In this document: positions 20,290-31,165 of the stretch, piece by piece
How the letters are laid out: each line of letters starts with the position of its first letter
How positions within the stretch are numbered: position 1 is the first letter of the stretch
Translations under genes and position numbers: made by a program
Notes under the pieces: model-generated
Told to the model about the DNA's origin: nothing
The model's input: the letters and a program-made list of their open reading frames with translations, nothing else
The model's database searches: none
Assembly: GCA_047967505.1 (NCBI GenBank)
Contig: CM106541.1
Reading direction: 5' to 3' (one strand)
Source of the DNA: Dipteris shenzhenensis
Lineage: Eukaryota; Polypodiophyta; Polypodiopsida; Gleicheniales
Length of the DNA stretch: 64,000 bases

Positions 20290-20814
20290 GACTAACGTCT
20301 CAAGTAACGATTAAACATACACAAGTATGTGTAAAACATGAACTACTATGAATTTTCATGAGCATAACACTCGAGGGTAAGGAGAGTAAAATTTTTTTCC
20401 AACTCTAGCCAAACATATCAACCCCAAGCATCAACCTTAGGGTAGTACCTTAAGAGATTTTCTTTCTTTCCTAAAAAGAAGCCACTTCATAAACAAATCA
20501 GGCTAGGTAATGAACATGAAGGTGTAGATTTTGCAATTTTGATCATTTCACATTTTTATAGAAGAGCGATCCGGGCTAACCATGAAAAGTTATGGCTCAG
20601 GAAGAGTTAGGGCCTAAACCTACACCCATTCCTATAAAAACCCACTCCCTCCCCTCATTCTTCTTCTTTCACATTTAGCCTCCATACTCTTCCCCATTCG
20701 GATCCCTATGCAAGACACTCCTCCCTCTTCATCGACCAGCACCCTACTCCCATCCTCACATGGTGAGTTATTTCGAGCCCTTCTCGCAGTGATAACCTAG
20801 CCATCCACCCACCC
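20290..20814 (+). repeat. Retroelement leader after PBS (unit 2)
   Basis: Non-coding sequence conserved at 43,306-43,830. It includes AGCCATGAAAAG and a C/T-rich stretch, but no supported gene. Confidence 0.5.
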
Positions 20815-21077
20815 TCGGGGGGTGCACTACTTAGAAACCCTATGTATCACGTGCATTCAAGCGGTATTTTAAAAACCCCTCAACTAAAAATTTTCCCCCA
20901 ATAAAAACACCACTCTTTACTTATGAACTAGGTGATTCTTTTCTAATCAGTGAATTAAAACATCCCTCCTGTTATTGGAAACCTATTAAAAATTTCCAAA
21001 AAGTTAAATTAAAATAGCCCTCCTTTTGAATGCACGTGGTATACTAAAATTTTATGGGGTGAATTCCCCAAGCACCC
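20815..21077. mobile_element. MITE relative in the leader (unit 2)
   Basis: The block starts CTCGGGGGGTGCACTACTTA and ends with TTCCCCAAG, an imperfect terminal inverted repeat. Inside it carries CCCTATGTATCACGTGCATTCAA at one end and the mirrored GAATGCACGTGGTATAC at the other. The layout matches the two unit-2 MITEs at 24,540 and 25,388, which have TATATCACGTG near their ends. Flanking CACCCACC occurs on both sides, a likely 8-9-bp target duplication. The copy in unit 3 is at 43,832-44,095. Confidence 0.55.
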
Positions 21078-21182
21078 ACCGTCCATTCGCAACAATCAAC
21101 AATCCTATTACATTGAGAAAGACTTGGAGAGCATTAAGGTGACCATCTCTTCCTCCCTTTGGATTTCTGTCAAAGTTTTCTG

Positions 21183-21532
21183 TCCGTCAAGTTTCCTCCA
21201 CCGCCCTCCCCTCCACCCCCCTCCCCCCCTCTCCACCACGACCTCCCCCTTCCCTCCCCTCCCTCCACCACCCCCCCCCCCTTCCCCCCCCCCTCCACCC
21301 CACCCCCCCCTCTTCACCCTCCCCTCCACCACCCCTCCTGCACCCCCTCCACTCCCCCCATCCCCCCCTCCACCACCCCCCCTTTACCCCCTCTACCACC
21401 CCTCTTGCACCCCCTCCACCACTCTCGCCCACCCCCCCCCCCCCCCTTTTTCCATCCCCCTCCCTCTCCATTTCTGCCCCCCCTCTTTCTCTCTCTCCCC
21501 CCCTCCCCCCCCTCTTTCTCTCTCTTCTCCCC
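21183..21532 (+). repeat. C-run polypyrimidine tract (unit 2)
   Basis: This is about 350 bases of CCCC, CCCTCCACC and similar words with many runs of 5-10 C. The other copy is at 44,212-44,584, with length differences. The complementary G-runs could form G-quadruplexes. Pro-rich frames here are not genes. Confidence 0.85.
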
Positions 21533-22078
21533 CTAATCCACTAACCTAAGTTAAATCTAACGTAACCTAGGTTAGTACTAACCTAACTATGGTTAGTTTA
21601 AGGTTAAGTGAGGTTTTTGTTTTTAATTTATAAATTTAAAGGGGGGGCAGTGCTGGGCTAAAGCAGGAGGGGATTGTGAGGCAAGGGGTAGTGGGAATCG
21701 AGTGGTGGATGGGAGAGTTGGAGGGGGTGGGGGGAAGAGGGAGGAGTAGGGGGGGTGGAGGAGTATGCCTGGGAGACAGAGGCGGTATTGGGATGGTATT
21801 GGAGGAGTATGCCTCGCCTCCTCCATCGCCCAGGCATACTCCTCCACCCGCCCTACTCCTCCCTCTTCCCCCTACCCCCTCCACCCCTCCCATCCCCCCC
21901 AACCTCTCGACTCCCACTGCCCCTAGCCTCACAGTCCCCTCCTGCCACCATCGCTTAGTGCCGCCGACCCCCCCTCCTTATTTTTTTAAATAAAAAACCT
22001 CACTTAACCTTAAACTAACCATAGTTAGGTTAGTAATAACCTAGGTTAGGCTAGATTTAACTTAGGTTAGTGGATTAG
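21533..22078. mobile_element. Foldback element, 546 bp (unit 2)
   Basis: The left end CTAATCCACTAACCTAAGTT pairs with the right end AACTTAGGTTAGTGGATTAG. Pairing continues inward through ACTATGGTTAG / CTAACCATAGT and AAGTGAGGTTTTT / AAAAACCTCACTT. Further in, GGAGGAGTATGCCTGGG (21,757) pairs with CCCAGGCATACTCCTCC (21,829), with GGGAAGAGGGAGGAGTAG and its complement between. Nearly the whole element can fold into one stem. No frame within it looks coding. The copy in unit 3 is at 44,585-45,130. It may be a foldback transposon or a non-autonomous MITE. Confidence 0.75.
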
Positions 22079-22446
22079 GTTAGTGGACTAGGTTGGTTAG
22101 CTTAACTTTTGATTAGTTAGGTTAGTTAGAGCCAATCAGGTTTAATTAACTAAATAGTTAGACTAAATGCCTAGGTTAGGTTAATTACTAGTAGTTTAGT
22201 TAGTATTAACCCACGTCAGTGAGTGTTTACCACAATTAGGTTAGGTTACTGTCCAGTTGTAGTAACTAAATAGTTAGGATAATAGCCTAGGTAGACTAAT
22301 TGGAATTACCCTAGTTCAGTTCCCCCAGTTAGAGTTTAAAGGACCATTCACACCATACTTAAGGCCGAGGATCCCCCCCCACACACACAAAAAGGCCCCA
22401 TTGTACCCCGATTTTAACACATCATGACTTGTTTGTTTGGTAGCCA
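22079..22446. repeat. TTAGGTTAG-rich stretch and leader (unit 2)
   Basis: From 22,079 to 22,330 the words GGTTAG, TTAGGTTAG and CCTAGG recur without a fixed period, continuing the vocabulary of the foldback arms. From 22,330 to 22,446 is plain leader with a C8 and CACACACA run. The copy is at 45,131-45,497. Confidence 0.6.
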
Positions 22447-22867
22447 AAAGCGACCCCATTTGAATCATGGTTTCACACACAGAAACACCACACTACGGGG
22501 CATTTTTCCACCCATTACATGCCATTTTGGAATCCCTAGCACTCATTAATTTGCACCCCCATGTGGGCCGCTTTTCACTCTAATTTGCTTGTATATTTCC
22601 ATCGTGACCTCCGACTGACAATCCATCTACACTGGCACATTTCCCTACACATGTGGGACAATCCTAGGCACATTATTAACACAAAGTTCCCTACAACATT
22701 AGCACATCTCTAACCCTCGTAACACAATTATATCAACACCCGCACTTACAATAGAGACACCCGTTGCACCTGCATGCAGCTATGCTCCGGCCAACACCTC
22801 CGACACCAATGCTCACCAAATTCACATACACCTCCATTGGGGCCAACGTCTCTGAAAATACTCTACC

Positions 22868-23400
22868 TTGATTCCCCCTCTTGAAATTCAAGAAATCCCT
22901 TTGACTCCTCCACGACACAACATGGTCGGGTGCCATCCTGAGACGATGATGGGGAGGGATATTGACTTCGATGCGGAGGGTAACAATTTCTTTAATCGCA
23001 ACAATTTTGGTAACAATAATAACAATCTAGGTAGGTGCCCCCTGGCCAAACTCAAACTTCCCAAATATAATGATTGGGGCGATCTAGCCCGATTCCTCAA
23101 GCATTTTGATGCCGCATGCCAAGGGGTGGAGATCAATCCAATGAAACCAAGGTCGCCTCGTTCCCCATGGACTTAACTAAGGAAGCATCATAATGGTACC
23201 TAGACCTTCTAGTGGAAGAAAGATCCACATGGGACCTACTTCAAACTAAATTCAAGAGGGGCTTTCAAATGGAGAGACTACAAGATAGATCCCGCTCTCC
23301 AACTAAGCAAGCTTGAACAAGGTCGCCGAGGATGTACGCACGTACCTGGGCAAGATGAAAAGATCAATTTCCAAATGTGACCCCTACCCTAATTCAAAGT
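22868..23400 (+). pseudogene. gag remnant, unit 2
   Basis: The frame runs from 22,868 to 23,176, slightly longer upstream than in unit 1, because an alternative start lies before MTPPRHNMVG. It contains the KLKLPKYNDWGDLARFLKHF gag block. The next block (DLLQTKFKRGF type) follows in another frame after about 23,167. Breaks are the same as in unit 1. Function would be capsid assembly in an active element. Confidence 0.65.
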
Positions 23401-24539
23401 AGCTCATAGCCTGGGTCATTGTAGGACTAGGAAAGAAAATCCACAAAGACATAAAAAAGATTAGCAGAGTTACGAAATGTTCAGTGCTGCTCATGCAGCA
23501 ACGATTGACACTGAGGATGGCATGATCGACTCTGTTTCGTAATTTCAAGGGGTTAGTGTGGGATTTGAGGTGTACCAATGGGAGTGCTCCTTTTTGTGGG
23601 GCAATGCCATGTTGAGGTTGACAAAAGAATTTAAGGGTGGGGAGACCTCTAACCCAGAGTTTGGATCCATGGTCTTTACTCCTAGCCCTTGATACAATCT
23701 CTAATCCAAGGGTTACATTCAAATTGGAGGTAGAGCACTCGCAGCCATTAGATCAAGGGGTAGATCTAAGGGATAGCATCAAAGGATAGGGGGAGAAAAT
23801 ATCAACCCTTGATCAAGACCAAGATCCAATGGATGAGATCAAAAGAGAAGACAAGTCAATATAAGCCCTTGATCAAGATGGAGATCCAAGGGAGGAGATG
23901 AGTGCAAAATGCGCTCCAATCTAGGCCATTGATTGGCAAGGGAATCAAGGGAGGAGGTTAGTTCAAAATGCGCTTGAATCTAGGACGTTCAAATAGGTGC
24001 TTGAATTCAGTTATTCATTTCAAATCTTGATCTCCACCATCCAAAAGCCACTTGCATCCTAGCCCTCCAAATAGGCGCTTCCGTCCTAGCCCTTGATCTT
24101 AGATTTAGATCAAGGGTCCACATTAAAAACGCCTTCCCAAAGTCAAATTTTGCAGCTTGGAGCCCACCAAAGGCCATCTGCCATCCACCAAAGACATCCT
24201 AGGCCCTTGATCTATCCACCATCCACCTCCATTCAGAGGCCAAGGTTGCTCTTTTTCAAAATAAAGGTATCCATGTCAGTTGATTCATTACTATGGGGCC
24301 CTTAGCCCATGAGTTACCATAGTAGGTTCACTTCCAATTAACTTAATCCATTCCTTATTACAAGGCCCTTTTGAGACACCAATTAATCTCCCCTAATGAT
24401 CCAGTGCCCAAGATAAGCACTCTAAAAAGGGCAAATCCAAGTCCACTTCTAAAGCGTCTAATGAAGATCGCCTAGAGGCCATGACCATGAAAGAAGAAAT
24501 GATGTAGGCCATGGAACAAAAGCTTCACATGTCATAGCC
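23401..24539 (+). repeat. Internal non-coding stretch, unit 2
   Basis: The stretch matches unit 1 from about 955 to 2,178, with a roughly 107-base deletion near 23,536 and smaller ones near 24,134. It ends at the first copy of the 9-bp target site GTCATAGCC (24,531-24,539). Confidence 0.6.
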
Positions 24540-24785
24540 TCAGAGGGGTCACTATGTATAAACCCTCTATATCACGTGCGTTCAAGGCCTATATTTAAAA
24601 TCCCTTATCTGTAAAATTTTTCATCAATAAAATGTACCCCTTTTCTATAAAAATCTGTAAATTTTTTCCAAAACTATTTTAAATAGTCCCTTATGTATAT
24701 TTATTTCTATACATTTTAGAAATAAAAAATATCCTTATGTTGAACTCACGTGATAGGGTTACATATGATGAGTGACCCCCCCGAG
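24540..24785. mobile_element. Mutator-like MITE 1 (unit 2 only)
   Basis: A 246-bp insertion is flanked by the perfect 9-bp duplication GTCATAGCC (24,531-24,539 and 24,786-24,794). Unit 1 has the empty site once at about 2,170. Ends are TCAGAGGGGTCACTATG and, read inverted, CTCGGGGGGGTCACTCATC. Sub-terminal words TATATCACGTGCGTTCAA and TTGAACTCACGTGATA mirror each other. A 9-bp duplication is typical of Mutator-like elements. No coding capacity. Confidence 0.9.
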
Positions 24786-25026
24786 GTCATAGCCACCACC
24801 TCAGACGTATCTACGGTGAGAAAATATATGGTGCCCACATTGCATGGATAATCATACAACAAATGAATGCCCGGTCCTAAGAGCCAAGATCACTGCATAA
24901 GCAAATCCACTGCCAAGGTTGTGGTGCCATATCTGCATAGTCAGTTGCCATGATGAAAATAGTTGCATCTTCAACATGTGCAACAACCTACCTCGACCTC
25001 AATAATACCAACTGGCACCCATACCA

Positions 25027-25387
25027 GTGTACAGGCAACCGGTACAGGCAACCGACACTTCCACAAGCGCCCCCAGCTCCGAAGCTGAATCTTATTCCCG
25101 TTCAGACACAAGTCCCACAATTACTCAAGAATCCAAATCCACGACCATATCCAAGAGCACCAAATCCATCTCCTCCAAGCAGTTCCAATACAACAACTGC
25201 AAGCCAAGGAAGTGGACTCGCCATTCGAGTATGAAGCCAAGTACCCAATGTACTATGTACAAGGAACAAAAGGTTTAATACCAGTCTAGGAAAATCAAGT
25301 TTGACTCAATACATATCGAGCGCCAATCAAGTGCTATGGTTGTGGAGAAAATCACCACATCGTAGATTGCCCTCATCATGGTAGCCC
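25027..25387 (+). pseudogene. gag linker and first zinc knuckle, unit 2
   Basis: The linker frame differs from unit 1 by a 12-base local duplication (CAACCGGTACAGG near 25,035). The first zinc-knuckle block (TGCTATGGTTGTGGAGAA, about 25,331) is followed at 25,387 by a MITE. The remainder of the region resumes at 25,623. Confidence 0.5.
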
Positions 25388-25622
25388 TCAGGGGGGTCAC
25401 TCATCATATGTAACCCTATCACGTGAGTTCAACAGAAGGATTTTTTTTATTTCTAAAATTTACAGAAATAAATATACATAAGGGACTATTTAAAATAGTT
25501 TTACATATTTGTATAGAAAAGGGGTACATTTTATTAATGAAATTTTTTACAGATAAGGGACTTTAAATATAGGCCTTGAACGAACGTGATATAGAGGGTT
25601 TATACATAGTGACCCCCCCGAG
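25388..25622. mobile_element. Mutator-like MITE 2 (unit 2 only)
   Basis: A 235-bp insertion of the same family as MITE 1 but in the opposite orientation. Its target duplication is TGGTAGCCC (25,379-25,387) and TGTTAGCCC (25,623-25,631), with one mismatch. Unit 1 has one uninterrupted copy near 2,751. It sits between the two zinc-knuckle-like motifs of gag. Confidence 0.9.
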
Positions 25623-25631
25623 TGTTAGCCC

Positions 25632-26378
25632 CCCTACTTTCCAACCACTCTGTAGAGATTGTGGCATAGGACATGCTTGTATGGATTATCCCATGAAAAA
25701 TAAAGTCCCACAACAAACAAAGGCTAAGCTTGATGTCCCAATCAGAATTATTGGAGTGGACCATCAAATTCTAGGGCCGACAAGTGTAATATCACAACCT
25801 ATGAATGTAATTACATGCCAAAAGAAAGAGGCCACCAAGGACCCTAATATTCCAATCCAACCAAGACGACTTCTTTAAAAAAAAGCACAAGTGCCTCTAC
25901 CTCCTCCAAGCAATGAGCAGCCCAACTCATCCACATCAGCTCCTAAGCCTCAAATAAAAGAAGCTCCATACCCAAATGCAGAAGTGGAGAAGGATCATTT
26001 TCAAGCACTTCAACAAAGGGTACAAAAGGAACAAGCTCAATTTGAGACTAAGAAGCAAGCTCAATATCCAATCCGTGACTTGGCCCCATAGAGTATTGAT
26101 ACTGTACTCAAGGCTCTCTTCCAACAACAGACTCTACAACATAATGTACTGCCACGTCAACTTGAAGGAGCCACACTCTCTAGCATCCTAAGTTGTCGTA
26201 TGTCAATCCTCATTGTAATCCTACTATGGAATTGTCCCAATCTCTGGGATTGAACTGGCAAATCCCCCTCCACCTATAGAAGACATAAAAGATATACTTG
26301 TGTGGATGGGTGAGAGATGTGACATATGCAACATTACTGTGCCTTTGACACAAGGCATATAATGAAGTCCAAGCCATA
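25632..26378 (+). pseudogene. Second zinc knuckle and pol linker, unit 2
   Basis: The sequence holds CRDCGIGHAC (about 25,651), then the Gln/Lys-rich linker at 25,891-26,091 and sense-strand homology up to the protease. Frames shift at least twice. It is nearly identical to unit 1. Confidence 0.5.
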
Positions 26379-26618
26379 GTGGATGGTGGAGTAGGTGTAA
26401 ATGTCCTATCAAAGGAGCTCTACAATGAATGGGGTCTTCCACCAATGGAAAATGCTAATTTCAACATACGCCTTGCCGATGATTCACGAGCAAAACCCTT
26501 GGGAATAGTGAATGGCGTGTCAACAAAAGTCGCAAAAGTTCACTTTTCCCTACAATTCACAATCTTGGATCTTCCCAAGAAATCCTATCAAATCTTACTG
26601 GGACGTCCTTGGTTGTAG
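26379..26618 (+). pseudogene. Retrotransposon aspartic protease, unit 2
   Basis: A copy of the unit-1 protease with the DGGVGVNVLS active-site block and LLGRPWL end, followed by the same TAG stop. One substitution (Met to Val in the NGVSTK block) distinguishes it from unit 1. Short for a free enzyme because the following pol part is out of frame. Confidence 0.8.
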
Positions 26619-27458
26619 GAAGCATTAGTCCTCCATGATTGGGAAATTGATAGACTGACAATCCAAAATTGCAACACCGTAGTCATGGTGAATGTGGGGA
26701 TAGGAGATATAAAACCAATTGTGCCTAGAGCGTTGGATGAAACCTCTTCAACAACGACCTCAAGCAAATCACCTCCCCTACAACAGCATGCAATAGTGGG
26801 CAATTCACAAAGCAATGTCAATAAGTGGATACAAACATTGGCAACCATCGATAACTACCATTCATTAGACCCCATCTTCTTGCAGATAGATGCTAGGGTC
26901 ATGTAGGTAGATCCTCCACACACACATGACGAATCAATCAATCTAGAGGTGCCATTCTTTGTGGCTGACCTCAAGTGGGATCATGAGCGTGACAAAGGTA
27001 CCCATACCAATGATGACTCATATTTTCCTTGGGATCTCAAAACTGAGGCTGAGAATGCTCAAATTGAAGATCAAGTCTATTACAATAACTTAGCCATTCT
27101 ACATGCCCTAATGGCAGTTGAGCTTTCAAAAATTAAACCTCCAAAGTTGAATAACAATAGAAGATCCTGCAAGAAAGATGGAGGAAATCACAGAAAAGGT
27201 AAGGTCGAACACTTCAATGAATTCGAACCAGTCCAAATAAGGATCGTCAAATTGTATTTTGCAAAGCCAACTCCCTCAAAATCTGAGCCACCTCCTCTTG
27301 AATGGTCCCCCAAGGGACTGGAAGGAGTATGCACCGCAAATGAACCCTTACTTGGGAACACCTTACCAGTGGAAAAGTTATCCCACAGCTCCCAACATAA
27401 GAAGTTTCGGAAGTATAAGCCACATGTGCGGATGAAGCTCAATCAAGAGACATCATAA
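26619..27458 (+). pseudogene. Pol spacer and linker frame, unit 2
   Basis: The decayed spacer (26,619-26,948) is followed by a 169-codon open frame (26,949-27,458) matching the unit-1 linker. It includes the empty CACTA-A insertion site CAAATTGTATTT at about 27,248. No known domain. Confidence 0.5.
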
Positions 27459-27540
27459 AAAGAAAGTCACCCAGATCCTAACAAATGGGTTAATGATATT
27501 ATGCTACCCAGTACCCTAGTTCAACACCATCAGAGGCTGA

Positions 27541-28155
27541 CATGGCTCTATAGGCAAAAATACCCCATTCTATAGCAAATGCTATTTTTGATTGGTCTTT
27601 AGGAGCAATTTGCACTTGGTTATAGCCACTGAAGCCATCCAAGAAGCTATATATCTTGGAACCTGCCACCTTTTCCAACACTATTTCTGTTAAGTGTAGG
27701 GGATAGTGATCCCTAATTGTGGTAGCATTCACATTCTTTATGTTTACGCATATTCTAAGCTTATTGTTCCATTTAGGCATGATGATGATAGGTGAAACCA
27801 AATCAATGTGCTCCGATCTCATAGATGAATCTGGCATCTAAGAGTTTTTCTAGCTCGTCATAAACCATGGTGCCATACTTTGGATTTGTGCGATAAGGTC
27901 CACATACCTTAGGGTGGGCACCTTCCCTTATACATATCGTGTGTACTGCCACGCTTGGTGAAATTCCTTTCATTTGATTGTATGACCATGCTAGGTAGTC
28001 ACGGTATTCCATTAGGAGTGCTTTGAGTTTGGTTTCATCTTCCTGTCGAAGCTGTTTCCCAATGAAAACCAATTTTTCTTCGTTCCCTTCAAGGGCGAGG
28101 TTTATTGTTTGCATTTTTTTCAGTCCTCCATAGATTGGAGTTTCTCCAATGTTAT
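27541..28155 (-). pseudogene. Inverted reverse transcriptase segment, unit 2
   Basis: This unit has the best-preserved version of the inverted RT half. On the minus strand it reads from NIGETPIYGG through DETKLKALLME, LAWSYNQMKGISPSVAVHTI and YRTNPKYGTMVYDELEKLL. It goes on to LRICVNIKNVNATTIRDHYP, SFLDGFSGYNQVQIAP and AFAIEWGIFAYRAM. One frameshift lies between ARFIYEI and SEHIDLV. At 28,155 it joins RNase H on the plus strand, because a deletion removed the right inversion breakpoint and the FLDD block. The adjoining frames across the joint are chimeric. Confidence 0.85.
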
Positions 28156-28640
28156 GAGTGTGCTTTGTCAACCTGGTGAACATAAGAAAGACTATCCATT
28201 CTACTCAATGATGCAAAGATCAACTATACCACCACAGAAAAGAGAAGCCCTAGCAATGGTGTATAGTGTTAAGAAATTATGGCACTATCTATTGGCAAAT
28301 GATTTTGACTTCTACACTGAAAAAATGTCAAGCATTGTTGTATCTTGTGAACCGTTCATGTACAATAGGAAGAATAACCAGATGGCTCCTCTTGCTTCAA
28401 GAATTCAACTTCAAAATAGTGGTCCGCAAATGTGCCCAACACTACATCGCTGATCACATGTCTTGGGTCCAGTCGGGAGAAGAAGCCACTGGAGTAGAAG
28501 ATGACTTGCTAGATGCCACACTATTTCAAATAGATGTTGTTCCACATTGGTGTGGAGATATCATTGGGTACTTAATGGTAGGAAGGCCACCCCTTGAAAT
28601 GAAGCAGTGGATGCCAAAAAACTAATTTTAAAAGCTGCAC
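28156..28640 (+). pseudogene. RNase H domain, unit 2 (partial)
   Basis: The plus-strand sequence resumes inside RNase H at VLCQPGEHKKDYPF. It then reads QKREALAMVYSVKKLWHYLL with the conserved Glu and FYTEKMSS, where unit 3 has FYTDKMSS; the catalytic Asp is therefore replaced in this copy. An eight-codon stretch present in unit 3 (near 61,409) is missing. The first catalytic residue lies in the deleted part. RNase H would degrade the RNA template strand. Confidence 0.75.
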
Positions 28641-29700
28641 CCTATCAACTCATTGCAAGACAATTGTACAAGATGGGCAAGGACAGGTTTTAAGATGTGT
28701 AATGCCTCATGAGATCATGCCAATCCTGAGTGAAGTCCATGAAGGCATTGCTAGAGGACACTTCCAAGGGGAAGCCACAGCAAGAAAAGTCCTCCTCGTA
28801 GGCTACTAGTGGCCAACACTTTGGGCAGATGTCTATGAATATGTCAAAGGTTTTGATGTATGCCAATGGACCACTAAACCAAAACACAAAGACTTAAATC
28901 CGCTAACAACATTTGTTGAACAAAAATCATTTGAAAAATGGAGGATTGACTATGTGGGTGGCATCCATCCAACAGCAAAGGGAACACAGGCACGCTACAT
29001 CATTGTGGCCACGGATTACTTTACAAAATGGGCTGAAGCTAAAGCACTCAGAAAGGAAGATGCTAGAAGCACATCAAGATTATTATACGAGAATGTGATC
29101 ACCGGATTTGGATGCCCCATTGAAATTGTGTCCGATAGAGGCACACATTTTGTTAATGAGGTAATCTTAGAACTCTTGTCTGGCTTTATGGTAATCCATG
29201 ATAGAAAAAGCACACCCTACTACCACCAAGGGTATGGATAGGCCGAATCCACCAACAAAATATAATGCATTATCCTCACCAAGGTAGTAGAACCACAATG
29301 TTTTGATTGGGTAGAGAAACTAAATGTAGCCTTATGGGCATACCAAACCACACTCAAGGTCAGTACAAGGAATACACCTTTTCAATTGGTGTACGGCCTT
29401 GAAGCTATGGTCCCACTAGATTTTGTAATACCAAGCCTACGCATAGCAGTACAAGAACACATGGGAGATCATGAATCTTTGAAATAAAGAGTCTATCAAT
29501 TGGAGAAGCATACATAGACCAGATTAGTTACCTACCATGCCATGACAACAGAAAAATGCAGAAAAAAGGCATGGTTTGACACGAATATTAAATTCAAAGA
29601 CACCAATGAAGGTGACTTGGTCTTGTTATACAATGCCAAATTACACAAGGAATAACTCAAGTATCTACGTAAAGGGCCCCACTAAGTCAAAAAGATTTGA
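28641..29700 (+). pseudogene. Integrase, unit 2
   Basis: It contains an HHCC-like zone (EVHEGIARGHF ... GFDVCQW), where the first zinc-binding Cys is Phe. The catalytic core has WRIDYVGGIHP (first Asp), SDRGTHFVNE (second Asp) and YYHQGYG followed by TAG and AESTNK (Glu). The stop replaces the Gln usual in the GQAE block. C-terminally LVLLYNAKLHKE and GPHxVKKI resemble the gypsy GPY/F domain. Several stops are shared with unit 3. The enzyme would insert the cDNA. This is the only unit retaining the integrase C-terminus. Confidence 0.85.
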
Positions 29701-29970
29701 GGCTCTATCAGTCATGGCCATCTCTCCACAACCTACGAGGATCCCGTAGGTTGTGTCGTGCATTCCTCAGTCGCCCTTGCTCCACTACCCATCGGCTTAA
29801 ACCCCACGCAGAAGCACGCACCCCCACGTTGTACTTCACCCAGTCACTCTTGCGTAATCTTCTCTTTTACATGAGCTGGCAGAGAAGCTATGTCTATAAT
29901 CCCTGCGACGTGGGGAACCGGGTTGGGGTTTAGGGAGGACATCCATGGGTGAGGGCATGGTTGTTCCATT
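29701..29970 (-). pseudogene. Minus-strand exon MEQPCPHP..., unit 2
   Basis: On the minus strand, AATAGATTCTAA is followed by an ATG at about 29,968. The frame MEQPCPHPWMSSLNPNPVPH continues to about 29,705 with a single stop, encoding roughly 85 residues with no known domain. It follows, in the minus direction, the CT-rich/GCTTATGC stretch and leader cassette, in the same order as the second gene in CACTA-A (cassette, intron with GCTTATGC words, ATG just after a TAG acceptor). I infer a first coding exon of a CACTA-like gene. Unit 1 retains only the first part (5,697-5,780). Confidence 0.4.
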
Positions 29971-29984
29971 TAGAATCTATTTGA

Positions 29985-31165
29985 AAAAAAAAAACCAAAT
30001 ACGGCTAAGGAGCATGTGAAAAAAGAACCAAATATGACAAAGGAGAAGGAAATAAGCATATGCATAAGACGGAAAGCATATGAGGGAAAGCATATGCATA
30101 AGGGAAGGAGAAGCATAAGAGAAGCATAAGAGAAGGAAAAGAGAAGGAGAAGCATAAGAGAAGGAGAGGGGAAAAGAAGAGAAAGAAGAGGGGAAAAGAG
30201 ATTGAAAGAGGGGAAAAGAACCAAATATGCATAATAGAAAAAAGAGAGAAAGCATATGCTCATGCATAAGCATAGGCATAGGCATATGCTTATGAAAAGA
30301 AGAGAAAAAGAGAGGGAAAAAGAAAAGAAGGAAAGGAGAAGGAGACATATGCTCATGCATAAGCATAAGCATAAGCATAAGAGAAGAAAAAACATATACA
30401 TAAGAGATTGAAAGAGGGGAAAAGAGCATAAGCATAAGAGAAGGAAAAACATATGCATACGAGAAAAAGAGAGAAAGCATATGTTTGAAAGAGGGGAAAA
30501 GAGATTGAAAGAGGGGAAAAAGAAAAGGGGAAAAGAAGAGAAGGAAGAGGGGAAAAAGAAAAGGGGAAAAGAAGAGAAGGAAGAGGGGAAAAGAGATTGA
30601 AAGAGGGGAAAAGAGCATAATCATAAGAGAAGGAAGAGGGGGAAAGAGATTGAAAGAGGGGAAAAGAAGAGAAGGTAGAGGGGAAAAGAGATTGAAAGAG
30701 GGGAAAAAGAAGAGAGGAAAAGAGCATAAGCATAAGAGAAGGAAGAGGGAGAAAGAGCATAAGCATAAGACAAAAAGAAAGAAAGCATATGCTTATGCAT
30801 GAGCATATGAGCATAAGAGAAAAAGAGAGAAAGTATAAGCTTGTGCTTATGCATGAGCATATGAGCATATGCTCATGCATAAGCATAAGCAAAGGCAAAT
30901 ACATATGCTTATAAAAAGAGGAGAAAAAGAAAGGAAAAAAGAGAGTGGAAAGTAAGAGAAGGAAGAGGGGAAAAGAGATTGAAAGAGGGGAAAAAAAAGA
31001 GGGGAAAAGAGAATAAGCATAAGAGAAGGAAAAGCATATGCATAAGAGAAAAAGAGAGAAATAATATGCTTATGCTTATGCATGAGCATATGAGGGAAAG
31101 AGGGGGGGAAAGAGGGAGGAAAAAAGGAAAAGAGGGGAAGAAGAGGGAATGAGAGAAGAGAGGGA
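29985..31165 (-). repeat. Purine-rich / CATAAGC low-complexity region, unit 2
   Basis: A copy of 5,740-6,955 with internal expansions and losses (an extra GGGGAAAAAGAAAAGGGG block near 30,550, a missing 60-base block near 30,250). Long Leu/Phe-rich or Lys/Arg-rich frames are composition artefacts. Confidence 0.8.

Noticed and set aside
22079-22330. Telomere-like repeats (TTAGGTTAG)
   Set aside because: No regular 6- or 7-base period and no TTTAGGG arrays; the words belong to the foldback arms.
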